Assembly (NCBI RefSeq): GCF_001043915.1
Contig: NZ_LABX01000256.1
Span: 1 to 46,553 of the forward strand
Direction of reading: 5' to 3'
Origin: Methylobacterium aquaticum
Lineage (GTDB): Bacteria; Pseudomonadota; Alphaproteobacteria; Rhizobiales; Beijerinckiaceae
Length of the DNA stretch: 46,553 nt
The notes below the pieces were generated by a model that had not been told where the DNA came from, did no database searches, and worked only from the letters and a program-made list of their open reading frames with translations. The position numbers and the translations under genes were made by a program. The number at the start of each line of letters is the position of its first letter. Position 1 is the first letter of the stretch. Shown here piece by piece: positions 17,285 through 26,684 of this stretch.

Positions 17285-17490
17285 GCCGACCCCTCCCCTC
17301 TGCGGGGGAGGGTGCCCCACGGCGAGTGCGAAGCACTCGTGCTGGGGCGGGAGAGGGGAACCACGCTTCCTGAATGGACTGAACCGATTTTGAAAGGCGC
17401 CACCCTCGAACAGCGTTGCGCTCCCTCCTCTCCCGGCCCCTGCTGACGCAGGGTCCACCCTCCTTCGCAGAAGGGGAGGATTCATGCACG
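17285..17490. repeat. Structured intergenic region with nested inverted repeats
   Basis: This gene-free stretch between convergent genes is full of palindromes: CTCCCC TCTGC GGGGAG at about 17295, GAGTGC GAA GCACTC nested inside GCCCCA / TGGGGC at 17311-17345, and a second set of CTCC / GGAG blocks to 17490. Such G/C-rich compound hairpins are common extragenic repeats in Rhizobiales. It may also terminate transcription of the DUF3100 operon from the left and the L,D-transpeptidase gene from the right. There is no T-tract, so termination would be weak. Confidence 0.6.
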
Positions 17491-17510
17491 GCTCCCGACG
17501 GCGCTCGACC

Positions 17511-18170
17511 CTACACCCGGTACTTTCCGTTGCGCTTCACCAGCACGGTCGTGCCCACCGGCACCCGGTTGTAGAGGTCGACCACGTCCTCGTTGAGCAT
17601 GCGGACGCAGCCCGAGGACATCTGCTCGCCGATGCTCCAGGGCTCGTTGGTGCCGTGGATGCGGAACAGGATGTCGCGGCCGCCCTGGTAGAGGTAGAGG
17701 GCGCGGGCCCCGAGCGGGTTGTCGACGCCGCCCTTGCGCGAGCGCGGCAGGTCGGGGTTGAGGCTGACCATCTTGGCGGTCGGCCCCCAATCGGGCCAGA
17801 CGCCCTTGCGGCCGACCGTGGCGGTGCCCTTCCACGAGAAGCCGAGCTTGCCGACGCCGACGCCGTAGCGGAGCGCCTGGCCGCCGTCCTGGACGAGGTA
17901 GAGCATGCGCTCGTCGATATCGACCACGACGGTGCCGGGCTTCTCCAGGCCCGTATAGGCGACGGTCTGGCGCCGGTATTTCGGGTCCATCCGGCTGCGG
18001 TCGACCAGCGGCACGTCGTAGGGCTGGTCGGGCATGCTGCCGATGTACCAGGCGGCGTCCGGACCGACCGCCGCCGGGTCCACGGCCGCCACCGGGGCGG
18101 GTCCGCGGGCGTTGCAGGCCGCGAGCGGCAGCCCGGCCAGGAAGGCGAGGACGAGACGGCGCGGGAGCAT
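17511..18170 (-). CDS. L,D-transpeptidase lipoprotein (ErfK/YbiS/YcfS/YnhG family)
   Basis: This is a 219-aa protein. I chose the start at 18170 because it gives a compact lipoprotein signal (RRLVLAFLAGLPLAAC, Cys about 19); an in-frame ATG at 18206 would add 12 residues before it. The YkuD catalytic domain spans about 80-215 and ends with the active-site motif HGTNEPWSIGEQMSSGCVRM, which contains the conserved His and the nucleophilic Cys. These enzymes make 3-3 crosslinks in peptidoglycan or attach lipoproteins to it in the periplasm. It appears to be a single gene, convergent with the DUF3100 operon. Confidence 0.92.
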   Translation of the reverse strand: MLPRRLVLAFLAGLPLAACNARGPAPVAAVDPAAVGPDAAWYIGSMPDQPYDVPLVDRSRMDPKYRRQTVAYTGLEKPGTVVVDIDERMLYLVQDGGQALRYGVGVGKLGFSWKGTATVGRKGVWPDWGPTAKMVSLNPDLPRSRKGGVDNPLGARALYLYQGGRDILFRIHGTNEPWSIGEQMSSGCVRMLNEDVVDLYNRVPVGTTVLVKRNGKYRV

Positions 18171-18276
18171 GCGGGCGCGACCTTTCGGGCAAGGAATTCG
18201 TTCCATGCCTAGCCGCTCCCGGCCGCGCAGGGTGTGTCCTCCCGGCCTCAACGCCGGCGAAACCCGGCGGCCGCGA

Positions 18277-20673
18277 TCAGGCCGCCGCCATCCAGGGCAT
18301 CGCGGCGGCGGCGACCAGCCGGCGGATCTCGGCCGCCGGCACCGGCCGGCTGAACAGGAAGCCCTGGACCTCGCCGCAGCCGCTCCGGCGCAGGGCGGCA
18401 AGCTGTGCCTTGGTCTCGACGCCCTCCGCCAGGGTAGTGATGCCGAGGCTGGCGCCGAGCCCGATCACCGCCTGCACGATCGCCCCCGCCGTGGCCTCGC
18501 GGCCGAGCGCGGCGGTGAAGGAGCGGTCGATCTTGATCTTGTCGAACGGGAACGCCTGAAGGTAGCTCAGCGAGGCGTAGCCGGTGCCGAAATCGTCGAT
18601 GGCGATGCGGACCCCAAGGGCGCGTAGCCGGTGCAGCACCGCCACGTTGGCGATGCTCTCCTCCAGCATCACCTGCTCGGTGATCTCGAGTTCGAGCCGG
18701 GAGGGGGCGAGGCCGGATTCGGCGAGCGCCCGGGCCACGGTGCCGACGAGGTCGGGGGTGCGGAACTGCGCCGGCGAGAGGTTGACGGCGACCCGCACCG
18801 CCCCGGGCCAGCCGGCGGCCTCGCGGCACGCCTGCCGCAGCACCCACTCGCCCAGGGGGGCGATCAGCCCGGTCTCCTCGGCGACCGGGATGAACGCGCC
18901 CGGCGAGACGAAGCCCCGCTCCGGATGGCGCCAGCGCAGCAGCGCCTCGCAGCCCGTGACGGCGAGATCGCCCGTGGCGACGAGGGGCTGGTAATAGACC
19001 TCCAGCGCCTCCGCGGCGATCGCCGCGCGCAGGTCGCACTCGAGGGCCCGGCGGCTTTGCAGGGCCGCGTCCATGGCGGGCTCGAACAGGCGCCGGGTGC
19101 GGCGCCCGTCGGCCTTGGCGGCGTAGAGCGCGGTATCGGCCTTGCGCAGGAGCCCGTCGGGATCGTCGCCGTGCTCGGGCGCGAGCGCGATGCCGATGCT
19201 GACCCCGATGGTCACGTCCTGGCCCGCGAGCGCGAAGGGCCGGCCGAGGGCGGCGATGATCCGGTCGGCGAGACGGAGGAGCCCGTCTCGCCCCGCAGGG
19301 CTGAGAATCGCGAACTCGTCGCCGCCGAGCCGGGCCACCAGCCCGTCGGCGCCCAGGCAGGCGCGCAGGCGCTCGGCGACCTCGCGCAGCAGCGCGTCGC
19401 CGGCCGGGTGGCCGAGGGTGTCGTTGACGAGCTTGAAATGGTCGAGGTCGAGGCAGAGCAGGCCCGTGCCGGCCGCCGCCGCCGCGGCGAGCCGCCGGTG
19501 AAACAGCACGCGGTTCGGCAACCCGGTCAGGGCGTCGTGATGGGCCATGTGGGCGATGCGCTGCTCGGCCCGGCGCTGCTCGGTGACGTCGACGCAGGCG
19601 GTCAGGGTGGCGGTCACGCCCTCGAACGGGATCGTGCCGGAAAACACCTCGACGTCGATCAGGCTGCCGTCGCGGCGGCGGTGGCGCTGGGATGGGCCGG
19701 AGCCCCCCGGGGCCGGCCCGCCGCCGGCCAGCAGGTCGCTCGCGGTGAGGGTCAGGAAATCCTCGCGCGGGAAGCCGTAATGGCCGGTGGCGGCATCGTT
19801 CACCGCCAGCACCGCCCCGGTCTCGTCGGAGAGCCACATCGGCACCGGATTGTGCTCGAACAGCAGGCGGGCCGAGGCCTCCCGCGCCTTCAGGTCGCCG
19901 ATATCGGTCAGGGTGACGCCGAGCAATTCGCCGATGGCCGCGATCTCGACGCGCAGGTGCAGCAGGCTCCCGTCAGGTCGCGGATAGGAGCCCTCGAAAC
20001 TGCCGGTCGTGCCGTCGAGGGCCGACACCAGGCGAGCCAGGGTGGCCGAACCCCGCAGATGCGGCAGCAGCGTGGTCAGGCGCTGCCACTGCGCCGTCTC
20101 GACGGTGGCGCGCAGCATGGCGGCCGCGGCGGCGTTCAGAGCGAGGATCCGGAAATCGTGCACGGCGCCCGTCGCGTCGCGCAGGGCCGCCGCCGCCACC
20201 ATGCCCTGCCGGGTCGAGCGGAACAGGGTCTTGAGGAGGTTCGTCCGCGCGGCCTCGTCGGCGAGGCACAGGAGAACCAGGCGCTCGCGGCCCCGCGTCG
20301 CCAGGGGCAGGCCGAGCATCCCGGTGGTGTAGGCGACGCCGCCCGACACCCGGGCGCAGGGCGCCCGGACCGGCTCGCCGATGGTGAGCGCGTCACCGAC
20401 GACCTCGCGCAGGGACTGCGCGAGCCCGCCCGGCAGGTCGTCGAGAGCAACGCCCGCCCCCGCGAGGCCAAGCCAAGCCTCGAATGCCTCGCCGACCCAC
20501 AGCAGGCGGAGATGCCCGGCGGGCCCCCCCACCAGGGCGGCGCGGCTCGCCATGCGGCCGAGATTGCCGAGGACCAGATCCTCGTAGGTCGGCAGACCCC
20601 GGGCGGCGGCCCGGGCGGCACGCCAGCGGTGCAGCAGCCCCTGGGTGCCGTCGCCTTTCGCGTTCCCGCTCAT
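18277..20673 (-). CDS. PAS-GGDEF-EAL protein (cyclic-di-GMP turnover)
   Basis: This is a 798-aa protein. The N-terminal 250 residues are sensory: an ill-defined region followed by a PAS-like segment (LLFEHNPVPMWLSDETGAVL, ending CVDVTEQRRAEQRIAHMAHH). A GGDEF domain follows, with HDALTGLPNR and an intact RLGGDEFAIL, then a complete EAL domain: CEALLRWRHPERG, NLSPAQF, LELEITEQVML, DDFGTGYASLSYLQAFPFDK and TLAEGVETK. The GGDEF site looks intact, but no RxxD inhibitory site is visible at the usual place (RACL instead). Both synthesis and hydrolysis of c-di-GMP are possible; in tandem proteins often one activity dominates. No membrane segment is seen. The gene stands alone. Confidence 0.93.
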   Translation of the reverse strand: MSGNAKGDGTQGLLHRWRAARAAARGLPTYEDLVLGNLGRMASRAALVGGPAGHLRLLWVGEAFEAWLGLAGAGVALDDLPGGLAQSLREVVGDALTIGEPVRAPCARVSGGVAYTTGMLGLPLATRGRERLVLLCLADEAARTNLLKTLFRSTRQGMVAAAALRDATGAVHDFRILALNAAAAAMLRATVETAQWQRLTTLLPHLRGSATLARLVSALDGTTGSFEGSYPRPDGSLLHLRVEIAAIGELLGVTLTDIGDLKAREASARLLFEHNPVPMWLSDETGAVLAVNDAATGHYGFPREDFLTLTASDLLAGGGPAPGGSGPSQRHRRRDGSLIDVEVFSGTIPFEGVTATLTACVDVTEQRRAEQRIAHMAHHDALTGLPNRVLFHRRLAAAAAAGTGLLCLDLDHFKLVNDTLGHPAGDALLREVAERLRACLGADGLVARLGGDEFAILSPAGRDGLLRLADRIIAALGRPFALAGQDVTIGVSIGIALAPEHGDDPDGLLRKADTALYAAKADGRRTRRLFEPAMDAALQSRRALECDLRAAIAAEALEVYYQPLVATGDLAVTGCEALLRWRHPERGFVSPGAFIPVAEETGLIAPLGEWVLRQACREAAGWPGAVRVAVNLSPAQFRTPDLVGTVARALAESGLAPSRLELEITEQVMLEESIANVAVLHRLRALGVRIAIDDFGTGYASLSYLQAFPFDKIKIDRSFTAALGREATAGAIVQAVIGLGASLGITTLAEGVETKAQLAALRRSGCGEVQGFLFSRPVPAAEIRRLVAAAAMPWMAAA

Positions 20674-20800
20674 CCCGCTCGACCCGATTCCGAACCGTCT
20701 CCTGGTAGACCCTCGACATCTTCCGGACGGTTAAAGTCAGCCGGCTCCCTGACGAATCGGCGCATGCACGGCCGAAAATTCGGACGACCGGGCCGCGTTG

Positions 20801-22351
20801 CTATCCCAGAGCCACCTCGATCAGGAACGGGCCGCGCCGCGACAGCGCTCCCGTCAGGGTGTCGACGAGCTGGGCCAGGGTCTCGACCCGGCGCGCCTCG
20901 ACGCCGTAGCCGCGCGACAGGCTCACCCAGTCGATCGGCGGGTCGTCGAGGGTCAGCATGTCGATGGCCTTGCGGCCGGGATTGGCGCCGACATTCGTCA
21001 GTTCGTGGCGCAGGATCGCGTAGGAGCGGTTCGCCCAGATCAGCGTCACCACGTCGAGGCGCTCGCGGGCCTGAGTCCAGAGCGCCTGGGCGGTGTAGAG
21101 GGCGCTGCCATCGGCCTGGAGCGAGATCACCTTGCGGTCCGGGCAGGCCACCGCGGCGCCGGTCGCCATCGGGATGCCGAGCCCGATCGCGCCGCCGGTG
21201 AGCTGGAGCCAGGTATGGGGCGCCGCCGCATGGGTGGAGACGAAGAAGTTGCGCCCCGTCGTGACCGACTCGTCGCAGACGATCGCGCCTTCGGGGATCA
21301 ATGCCCCGAGCACGCGGCCAATCGCATCCTGGTCGAGGGCGCCGGCGGTCGGCAGATCGGGACGGGCGAGCGGCGGCAACGGCGCCTCGGCCGGAGCGCC
21401 GATCGCCTCGGCGAGGCGCGCGAGGGCATCGATCTGGTCCTGCTCGGGCGTGGCGAGGGCGAAGACGTCGCAGGTGGGGGCTGCGAGCGCGCTCGGCTTG
21501 CCCGGATAGGCGAAGAATGCCACCGGCAGGGTCGCGCCGACCAGAATCACATGCCTGTAGGGGGCCAGCACCTCGCGGGCGGGATCGACCGGATAGGGCA
21601 GGCGCTCGATCGGCACCGTGCCGGCGCCGCGGTCGATGCGGGCGTTCGAGGTCATGGCCAGCAGCTTGGCCCCGGTTTTGTCCGCGATGCGGGCCGCGAT
21701 GCGCCGGCCCTCGCCCCTGACCGCCCGGTCACCGAGATGCAGCAGCACCGGCTCGCCGCTGCGGAGCGCCGCGACCGCATGGGCGATGGCCTCGTCGCTC
21801 GCAAGCGGCCGCTCCGGGATCGGCGGCAGGGGGGCGATGCCGGAGCCCTCCTCCCAGGCCGTGTCGGCGGGCAGGATCAGGGTGGCGACGCCGCCGGGCG
21901 CCGTGCGGGCCGCGACGATCGCGTCGGCCCCGTCCGCCGCCACCGCCTTGGCGCTCATCCCGGTGCGGAGCCAGGCCGAGACCGGGCCGGCCAGCCCCTC
22001 GATGTCGGAGGTGAGCGGCGCGTCGAAGGCGCGGTGATAGGTGGCGTGCTCGCCCACGATGTTGACGAGGGGCGAGCGGGCGCGGCGCGCGTTGTGCAGG
22101 TTGGCGATGCCGTTGCCGAGGCCGGGCCCGAGATGCAGCAGCGTCGAGGCCGGCTTGTCGGCCATGCGGGCATAGCCGTCGGCCGCTCCCGTAGCGCCGC
22201 CCTCGAACAGGCACAGCACCGCCCGCATCCCCTCGACGCGGTCGAGGGCGGCGACGAAGTGCATCTCCGAGGTGCCCGGATTGGTGAAGCACACCTCGAC
22301 GCCCCCCGCCACCAGGGTGCGGACCAGGCTCTCGGCCCCGTTCATCGCCAT
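20801..22351 (-). CDS. Thiamine-diphosphate enzyme of the acetolactate synthase/benzoylformate decarboxylase superfamily
   Basis: This is a 516-aa protein. The start at 22351 is chosen from three closely spaced in-frame ATGs because GAGAGGAG lies about 7 nt upstream. The N-terminal domain carries CFTNPGTSEMHFVAALDRV with the catalytic-type Glu, then GEHATYHRAFDAPL. The C-terminal TPP-binding domain has LTGGAIGLGIPMATGAAVA and the cofactor motif LQADGSALYTAQALWTQ with WANRSYAIL. It is shorter than biosynthetic acetolactate synthase (about 560-600 aa) and has no small subunit nearby, so a decarboxylase or carboligase acting on a 2-oxoacid is more likely than branched-chain amino-acid synthesis. 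Substrate unknown. Confidence 0.85.
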   Translation of the reverse strand: MAMNGAESLVRTLVAGGVEVCFTNPGTSEMHFVAALDRVEGMRAVLCLFEGGATGAADGYARMADKPASTLLHLGPGLGNGIANLHNARRARSPLVNIVGEHATYHRAFDAPLTSDIEGLAGPVSAWLRTGMSAKAVAADGADAIVAARTAPGGVATLILPADTAWEEGSGIAPLPPIPERPLASDEAIAHAVAALRSGEPVLLHLGDRAVRGEGRRIAARIADKTGAKLLAMTSNARIDRGAGTVPIERLPYPVDPAREVLAPYRHVILVGATLPVAFFAYPGKPSALAAPTCDVFALATPEQDQIDALARLAEAIGAPAEAPLPPLARPDLPTAGALDQDAIGRVLGALIPEGAIVCDESVTTGRNFFVSTHAAAPHTWLQLTGGAIGLGIPMATGAAVACPDRKVISLQADGSALYTAQALWTQARERLDVVTLIWANRSYAILRHELTNVGANPGRKAIDMLTLDDPPIDWVSLSRGYGVEARRVETLAQLVDTLTGALSRRGPFLIEVALG

Positions 22352-22958
22352 CGGCATCTCCTCTCGCGTGGGCATCTGACGGCCCGGTTCGGTTGGCACG
22401 TCCGGTGATAGGGGATTTCGCCGGCGGGGTGTGAGGGCGTGGGACACATGGGTGGTCGCCGTGGTGCCCGACGTCCCGATGACCCGCCGTGCCGGCGATG
22501 ATCGGCTGAGGCCGGATGCGATCATGCCCGGTCGCTCCTGCACGAACCGGCCGCCGAATGGACGACCTGGACGACGACGTTGCCGTTCCCTGTCCACTCG
22601 CGTTCATGATCCGGGCGACGCCTCGTTCACGTCAGGCGTCCTTGAGGGCGACGGACGCCTGGACATCGACGGTCGGCAAGGCTGCCAGGGACCGCATCGC
22701 AAGGAGCCGACACTTCACCTGTCTCGACAGGCGGCCTTTGTCGGTCACAACCTTCTACGTTCCACCTGCCTTCATGCAGGGCGGCAGGCATTCGCTTGGC
22801 GAGGGGCACCGACCGTCGAGCGCGGACACGGAGGGCACAGACAGCGGATTCGGAACGTGAGCCCCGATGCGCCTCCGGGCGAGACGACCTCGCAACCACC
22901 CGGCACCTTGCACGTTCGTTGCACCGTGCGGCGGGCGGCGCGCCCGGTGGAGATCCCG
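22352..22958. other. Gene-free stretch between divergent genes
   Basis: About 600 bp between the TPP enzyme and the zinc peptidase, which point away from each other. Several open frames cross it but have no ribosome binding site or family resemblance. It presumably holds both promoters; I see no clear operator or repeat. Confidence 0.45.
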
Positions 22959-24020
22959 ATGAAACTGTTCCAGTGCCAGTCCTGCGGCAACATCCTGTAT
23001 TTCGAGAACCGGAGCTGCCAGCGCTGCGGACACCGCCTGGCCTACCTGCCGGAGACCGGATTGCTCTCGGCGCTGGAACCGGCCGGGGGCGAGGACTGGA
23101 CGCCGCTCGCCGCCCCCGACCGGCCGAGCCGGTTCTGCGCCAATGCGGTGCACGACGCCTGCAACTGGCTGGTGCCGCCGGGCTCGGACGACGCCTTCTG
23201 CCTCGCCTGCCGCCACAATGGCACGATCCCCGACGTCTCGAACCCGCAACACCTCGCCCGATGGCGCGAGATGGAGTTCGCCAAGCACCGGCTGATCTAC
23301 AGCCTCCTGCGCTGGAACCTGCCGCTCCAGACCCGGGCCGAGGATCCCGAGCACGGGCTGATCTTCCATTTCCTGGCCGACCCGCCGGAGAACCAGGGTC
23401 CGAAGGTGATGACGGGCCACGACAACGGCGTCATCACCATCGCGCTGGTGGAGGCGGACGACGCTGAGCGCGAGAAGCGCCGGCGCGAGATGGGCGAGCC
23501 CTACCGCACCCTGCTCGGGCATTTTCGCCATGAGGTCGGCCACCATTACTGGGACCTCCTGGTCCGCGATGCCGGCCGGCTCGACGCCTGCCGGGCGGTG
23601 TTCGGCGACGATTCGCAGGATTACGACGCGGCACTGAAGCGCCATTACGAGCAGGGCACGCCGGCCGACTGGCAGGAGAACTTCGTCTCGGCCTATGCCA
23701 CCACCCATCCGTGGGAGGATTTCGCCGAGACCTGGGCGCATTACCTGCACATCGTCGATACGCTCGAGATGGCGAGCGCCTTCGGCATGCAGGTCCACCC
23801 GCTCCTCGACGCGGGCGGCGAGCTCGCCGCGCGGATCGACTTCGACCCTTATGCAGCAGAGGGCATCGAGCAGATCATGGCGGCCTGGCTGCCCTTCGTC
23901 TTTGCGCTGAACAGCGTCAACCGCGCGATGGGCCAGGGCGACCTCTATCCCTTCGTGCTGGCCCCGCCGGTGATCGGCAAGCTCGGCTTCATCCACGGCC
24001 TCGTCCACGGCACCATCTGA
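22959..24020 (+). CDS. Zinc-ribbon putative metallopeptidase (Peptidase_Mx type)
   Basis: This is a 353-aa protein. The ATG at 22959 follows GGTGGAG and places a zinc ribbon at the N-terminus (FQCQSCGNILYFENRSCQRC, four cysteines). A second Cys pair occurs at FCLACRHNG. The metallopeptidase motif HEVGH lies in LLGHFRHEVGHHYWDLLV at about residue 190, with a downstream Glu/His region, WEDFAETWAHYLHI, that fits a gluzincin third ligand. This is the domain order of the alphaproteobacterial zinc-ribbon plus putative zinc-binding peptidase family. No signal peptide is present, so it is probably cytoplasmic. Substrate unknown. It is followed by the FAH-fold gene 160 nt downstream on the same strand. 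Confidence 0.85.
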   Translation: MKLFQCQSCGNILYFENRSCQRCGHRLAYLPETGLLSALEPAGGEDWTPLAAPDRPSRFCANAVHDACNWLVPPGSDDAFCLACRHNGTIPDVSNPQHLARWREMEFAKHRLIYSLLRWNLPLQTRAEDPEHGLIFHFLADPPENQGPKVMTGHDNGVITIALVEADDAEREKRRREMGEPYRTLLGHFRHEVGHHYWDLLVRDAGRLDACRAVFGDDSQDYDAALKRHYEQGTPADWQENFVSAYATTHPWEDFAETWAHYLHIVDTLEMASAFGMQVHPLLDAGGELAARIDFDPYAAEGIEQIMAAWLPFVFALNSVNRAMGQGDLYPFVLAPPVIGKLGFIHGLVHGTI

Positions 24021-24182
24021 CGCGCACGATCTGACGCGAGGAAGCGATCCCGCCGTCTCGGCCGTAGCCTCCGCGGCCGGGGCGGTCCATGATGGCGCAA
24101 CGTGCCCGATGAACCGGGCCGCCAGCCTGCCGTGCCGGCAGGTCTGGATGCCCGCTCGATCGGGCGACAGGAGGGACGCCGA

Positions 24183-25181
24183 ATGAAGCTCGCCAGCCTC
24201 AAGCACGGCCGCGACGGCCGCCTCGTCGTGGTCTCGCGCGACCTGACCCGCGCCACCGACGCCTTCATCGTGGTGCCGACCCTGCAACAGGCCCTCGACG
24301 AGTGGGAGCGGCACGCCCCCGCGCTCAGTGCCCTGGCCGAGCAGCTCGATCACGGCTCGGTGCCGTCGTTCCGCTTCCACGAGCACGATTGCGCCGCCCC
24401 CCTGCCGCGGGCCTATGCCCGCCGGCACGCCGCGGCCTGGCCAAGCCACCCGGCGCTGCTGCGCCAGGCTGCGGGCGCCGAGGCGCCGGCCGGCGAGGCG
24501 GGGGCGCTGACGCCGGCCGCCTCCGACGGGTTCCTCGGGCCGCGCGACCCGCTGGGGCTCGACGACCCGGCGGCCTCCCTCGACCTCTCGGCGGGCCTCG
24601 CGGTGATCACCGGCGACCTGCCGCGGGGTGCCGACGCGACCGCCGCCGGGGAGGCCATCCGGCTGGTGACGCTGGTGGCGGAGGTGATCCGTCACGACCG
24701 CCTGCGGCCGGACGGGCTCGACCTCGACGGAGCCGAGGCGCCGGCTCTGGCCGCAAGCCTCGCGCCCGTGGTGGTGACCCCCGACGAGCTGGGTCAGGCG
24801 TGGCGGGACGGCGCCGTGCATCGCCCGCTGCTGGTGAGCCGCAACGGCAAGCCCCTCGGCTGCCCCGATGCCGGCGCCGATCTGGGCCGGAGCCTCCTCG
24901 CCCTGGTGGCGGAGGCGGCGCGGCACCGCGCCCTGGGCGCCGGCACGATCGTCAGTGCCGGGCCGGTCTCGAACCGCGGCATCGATGGCGGCCCGGGCCG
25001 CCCCAAGGCCGAGGGCGGGGCCGGCTATGCCTGCCTGGCCGAGGCCCGGGCCGCCGAGGCCCTGACCGGCGGCTGGGTCCGCACGCCCTATCTGGCGGCC
25101 GGCGATCGCCTTCGGGTCGAGATGAAGGATGCCGGCGGGCACTCGATCTTCGGGGCGATCGAGCATGACGTGACCGGCTGA
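24183..25181 (+). CDS. Fumarylacetoacetate hydrolase-fold protein with degenerate metal site
   Basis: This is a 332-aa protein. The ATG at 24183 follows AGGAGGGAC. The start (MKLASLKHGRDGRLVVVSRD) and the end (YLAAGDRLRVEMKDAGG, FGAIEHDV) are those of the bacterial FAH-like family with an N-terminal FAA_hydrolase_N2 domain. The metal-binding core is damaged: where the family normally has an E-x-E pair before VAVITGD, this protein reads DLSAGLAVITGD (about 133), and where it has NDVSLR it reads VAEVIRHD (about 166). The lysine usually found in QSKP before the AVTPDELG block is also missing. It therefore probably cannot bind the usual Mg/Mn. It may be a pseudoenzyme or have a new activity. Alignment is by eye from memory. 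Confidence 0.8.
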   Translation: MKLASLKHGRDGRLVVVSRDLTRATDAFIVVPTLQQALDEWERHAPALSALAEQLDHGSVPSFRFHEHDCAAPLPRAYARRHAAAWPSHPALLRQAAGAEAPAGEAGALTPAASDGFLGPRDPLGLDDPAASLDLSAGLAVITGDLPRGADATAAGEAIRLVTLVAEVIRHDRLRPDGLDLDGAEAPALAASLAPVVVTPDELGQAWRDGAVHRPLLVSRNGKPLGCPDAGADLGRSLLALVAEAARHRALGAGTIVSAGPVSNRGIDGGPGRPKAEGGAGYACLAEARAAEALTGGWVRTPYLAAGDRLRVEMKDAGGHSIFGAIEHDVTG

Positions 25182-25409
25182 GGCACGACGCGCCCGGCGC
25201 GGGACAGGTCGGCCGCGCCGGGCACATTCACCTATGATACACTGGAAAGTTGCCGTTCTTGCGACACCAGCTCGACTGAGCAATGACGTTAGGTTTTCGT
25301 TCGGGACTCGTCTGGTATCACTGAGTCAGGCTGGCGTGGTCGCGTGTGGAAACAACCGTGGATGACGGTTTTCCCCGGGCCACACCCTTGGGTGCCGCTC
25401 ATCGCGACA
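25182..25409. other. Intergenic region before the TadG-like gene
   Basis: No gene is supported. An in-frame GTG at 25344 could extend the next gene by 22 residues, but there is no ribosome binding site for it. No repeat or terminator is evident. Confidence 0.35.
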
Positions 25410-26663
25410 ATGAATCCCCGCTCGCCCCTTGCTCCGCACCTCGATCGCTTCCGGCAGAGCCGAGGCGGGTCGGTCATCGTCGTGCTGAGCCTGCTCCTGC
25501 CGATCCTCGCGATGGCGGCGGTTGGCGTCGCCGAGATGACGGAAGTGACGCTCGCCCGCGCAAAGCTCCAGGGCTATGTCGACGCTGCGGCGATCCGTGG
25601 TGCCGGCGAGTTCGGCGTCGACCAATCCGCCGCCACGGCGGAGCGGGTCCGCCTCTATGCCGACGGGGAGGCCGAGCCGCTGCGCAAGCGTTGGACGATC
25701 ACGTCGGCCGTCGCGATCGACTCGGCGGCGCGCACCGTCACGGTGGTGCAGAAGGGTCACCGCGCCTCGTTCTTCCGCAACATGCTGCCGCCGGGCGGCT
25801 GGACCATCGAGGCCAAGGCGACGGCGGTCCGGACGGCGCGTAAGCCGCTCTGCGTCCTCGCCTCGCAGGAGCCCACCCGCCTCGTCACCCCGACCGCCAT
25901 CGACCTGGACAACAACTCCGCAATCACCGCCAATGACTGCCTCGTCCAGAGCAACGCCAACCTGACGGCGGCCCCCAGCACCAGTCTTTGGGCCGGCGAG
26001 GTGCGCGCCGTGGGCAGCGCCACCGGCCCCGTGCGGCCGGCCCCGGTCACGGACGCCCCACCGATGGCGGATCCCTTCGCCAAAATGCGGATCGACGTGC
26101 CGCTCCTGTGCGACACTCCGCTCTCGATCAACATCGGCAGCGGCACCATCTACCTCAATCCCGGCGTTCATTGTGGCGAGCTCAGCCTGCTCGGCTTCAC
26201 GACGATCGTGCTCCTGCCCGGCGATCATTACTTCTTGGGCCCGTATCTTAACGTCCTGGGAAACTCCGTCATCACCGGCACCGATGTCGTGATGATCTTT
26301 AAGGGCCTGATCTCGGCCCAGGTCATCGGCATGTCCAAGCTGGAGATCGAGGGCCGCAAGAGCGGGCCCTATGCGGGCTTCGCCATCATCACGGACCGTG
26401 ACTATTATGGCGATTTCGCCATCTCGACCAGCAACGCCCGCAAGATCGTCGGCACGATCTATCTGCCGAACGCGAGCCTGACCGTGGCCGGGTTCGGCAA
26501 CAAGGTCGCCGACCAGTCGCCCTGGACGGTGGTGGTGGCGCGCACGCTGCGCACGATGGGCAGCGCCAACCTGATGATCAACGCCAACTACAATTCCTCG
26601 ACCGTGCCGGTGCCGTCCGGCGTCGGCCCGTCGAAGGACCAGCCGGTGCGGCTCGCGCAGTGA
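25410..26663 (+). CDS. TadG-like pilus-assembly protein with C-terminal beta-rich domain
   Basis: This is a 417-aa protein. The ATG at 25410 is chosen so that the hydrophobic segment (SVIVVLSLLLPILAMAAVGV) begins about 20 residues in, as in TadE/TadG proteins, followed by the typical EMTEVTLARAKLQGYVDAAA. The central and C-terminal parts (200-400) are rich in short Gly/Val/Ile strands (LSLLGFTTIVLLPGDHYFLG, VITGTDVVMIFKG, IYLPNASLTVAGFG), resembling a repetitive beta-helix or adhesin-like fold. TadG proteins are inner-membrane anchored with a periplasmic or pilus-associated body. No other tad/cpa genes are nearby, so this copy is solitary and its role uncertain. It converges with the MocR gene only 21 nt away. 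Confidence 0.75.
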   Translation: MNPRSPLAPHLDRFRQSRGGSVIVVLSLLLPILAMAAVGVAEMTEVTLARAKLQGYVDAAAIRGAGEFGVDQSAATAERVRLYADGEAEPLRKRWTITSAVAIDSAARTVTVVQKGHRASFFRNMLPPGGWTIEAKATAVRTARKPLCVLASQEPTRLVTPTAIDLDNNSAITANDCLVQSNANLTAAPSTSLWAGEVRAVGSATGPVRPAPVTDAPPMADPFAKMRIDVPLLCDTPLSINIGSGTIYLNPGVHCGELSLLGFTTIVLLPGDHYFLGPYLNVLGNSVITGTDVVMIFKGLISAQVIGMSKLEIEGRKSGPYAGFAIITDRDYYGDFAISTSNARKIVGTIYLPNASLTVAGFGNKVADQSPWTVVVARTLRTMGSANLMINANYNSSTVPVPSGVGPSKDQPVRLAQ

Positions 26664-26684
26664 CGGGCCGCCGGGACGGAAAGT

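Noticed and set aside
20801..22351. Biosynthetic acetolactate synthase (ilvB)
   Set aside because: Too short, no small subunit gene adjacent, and the N-terminal motif differs; kept only as a superfamily call.
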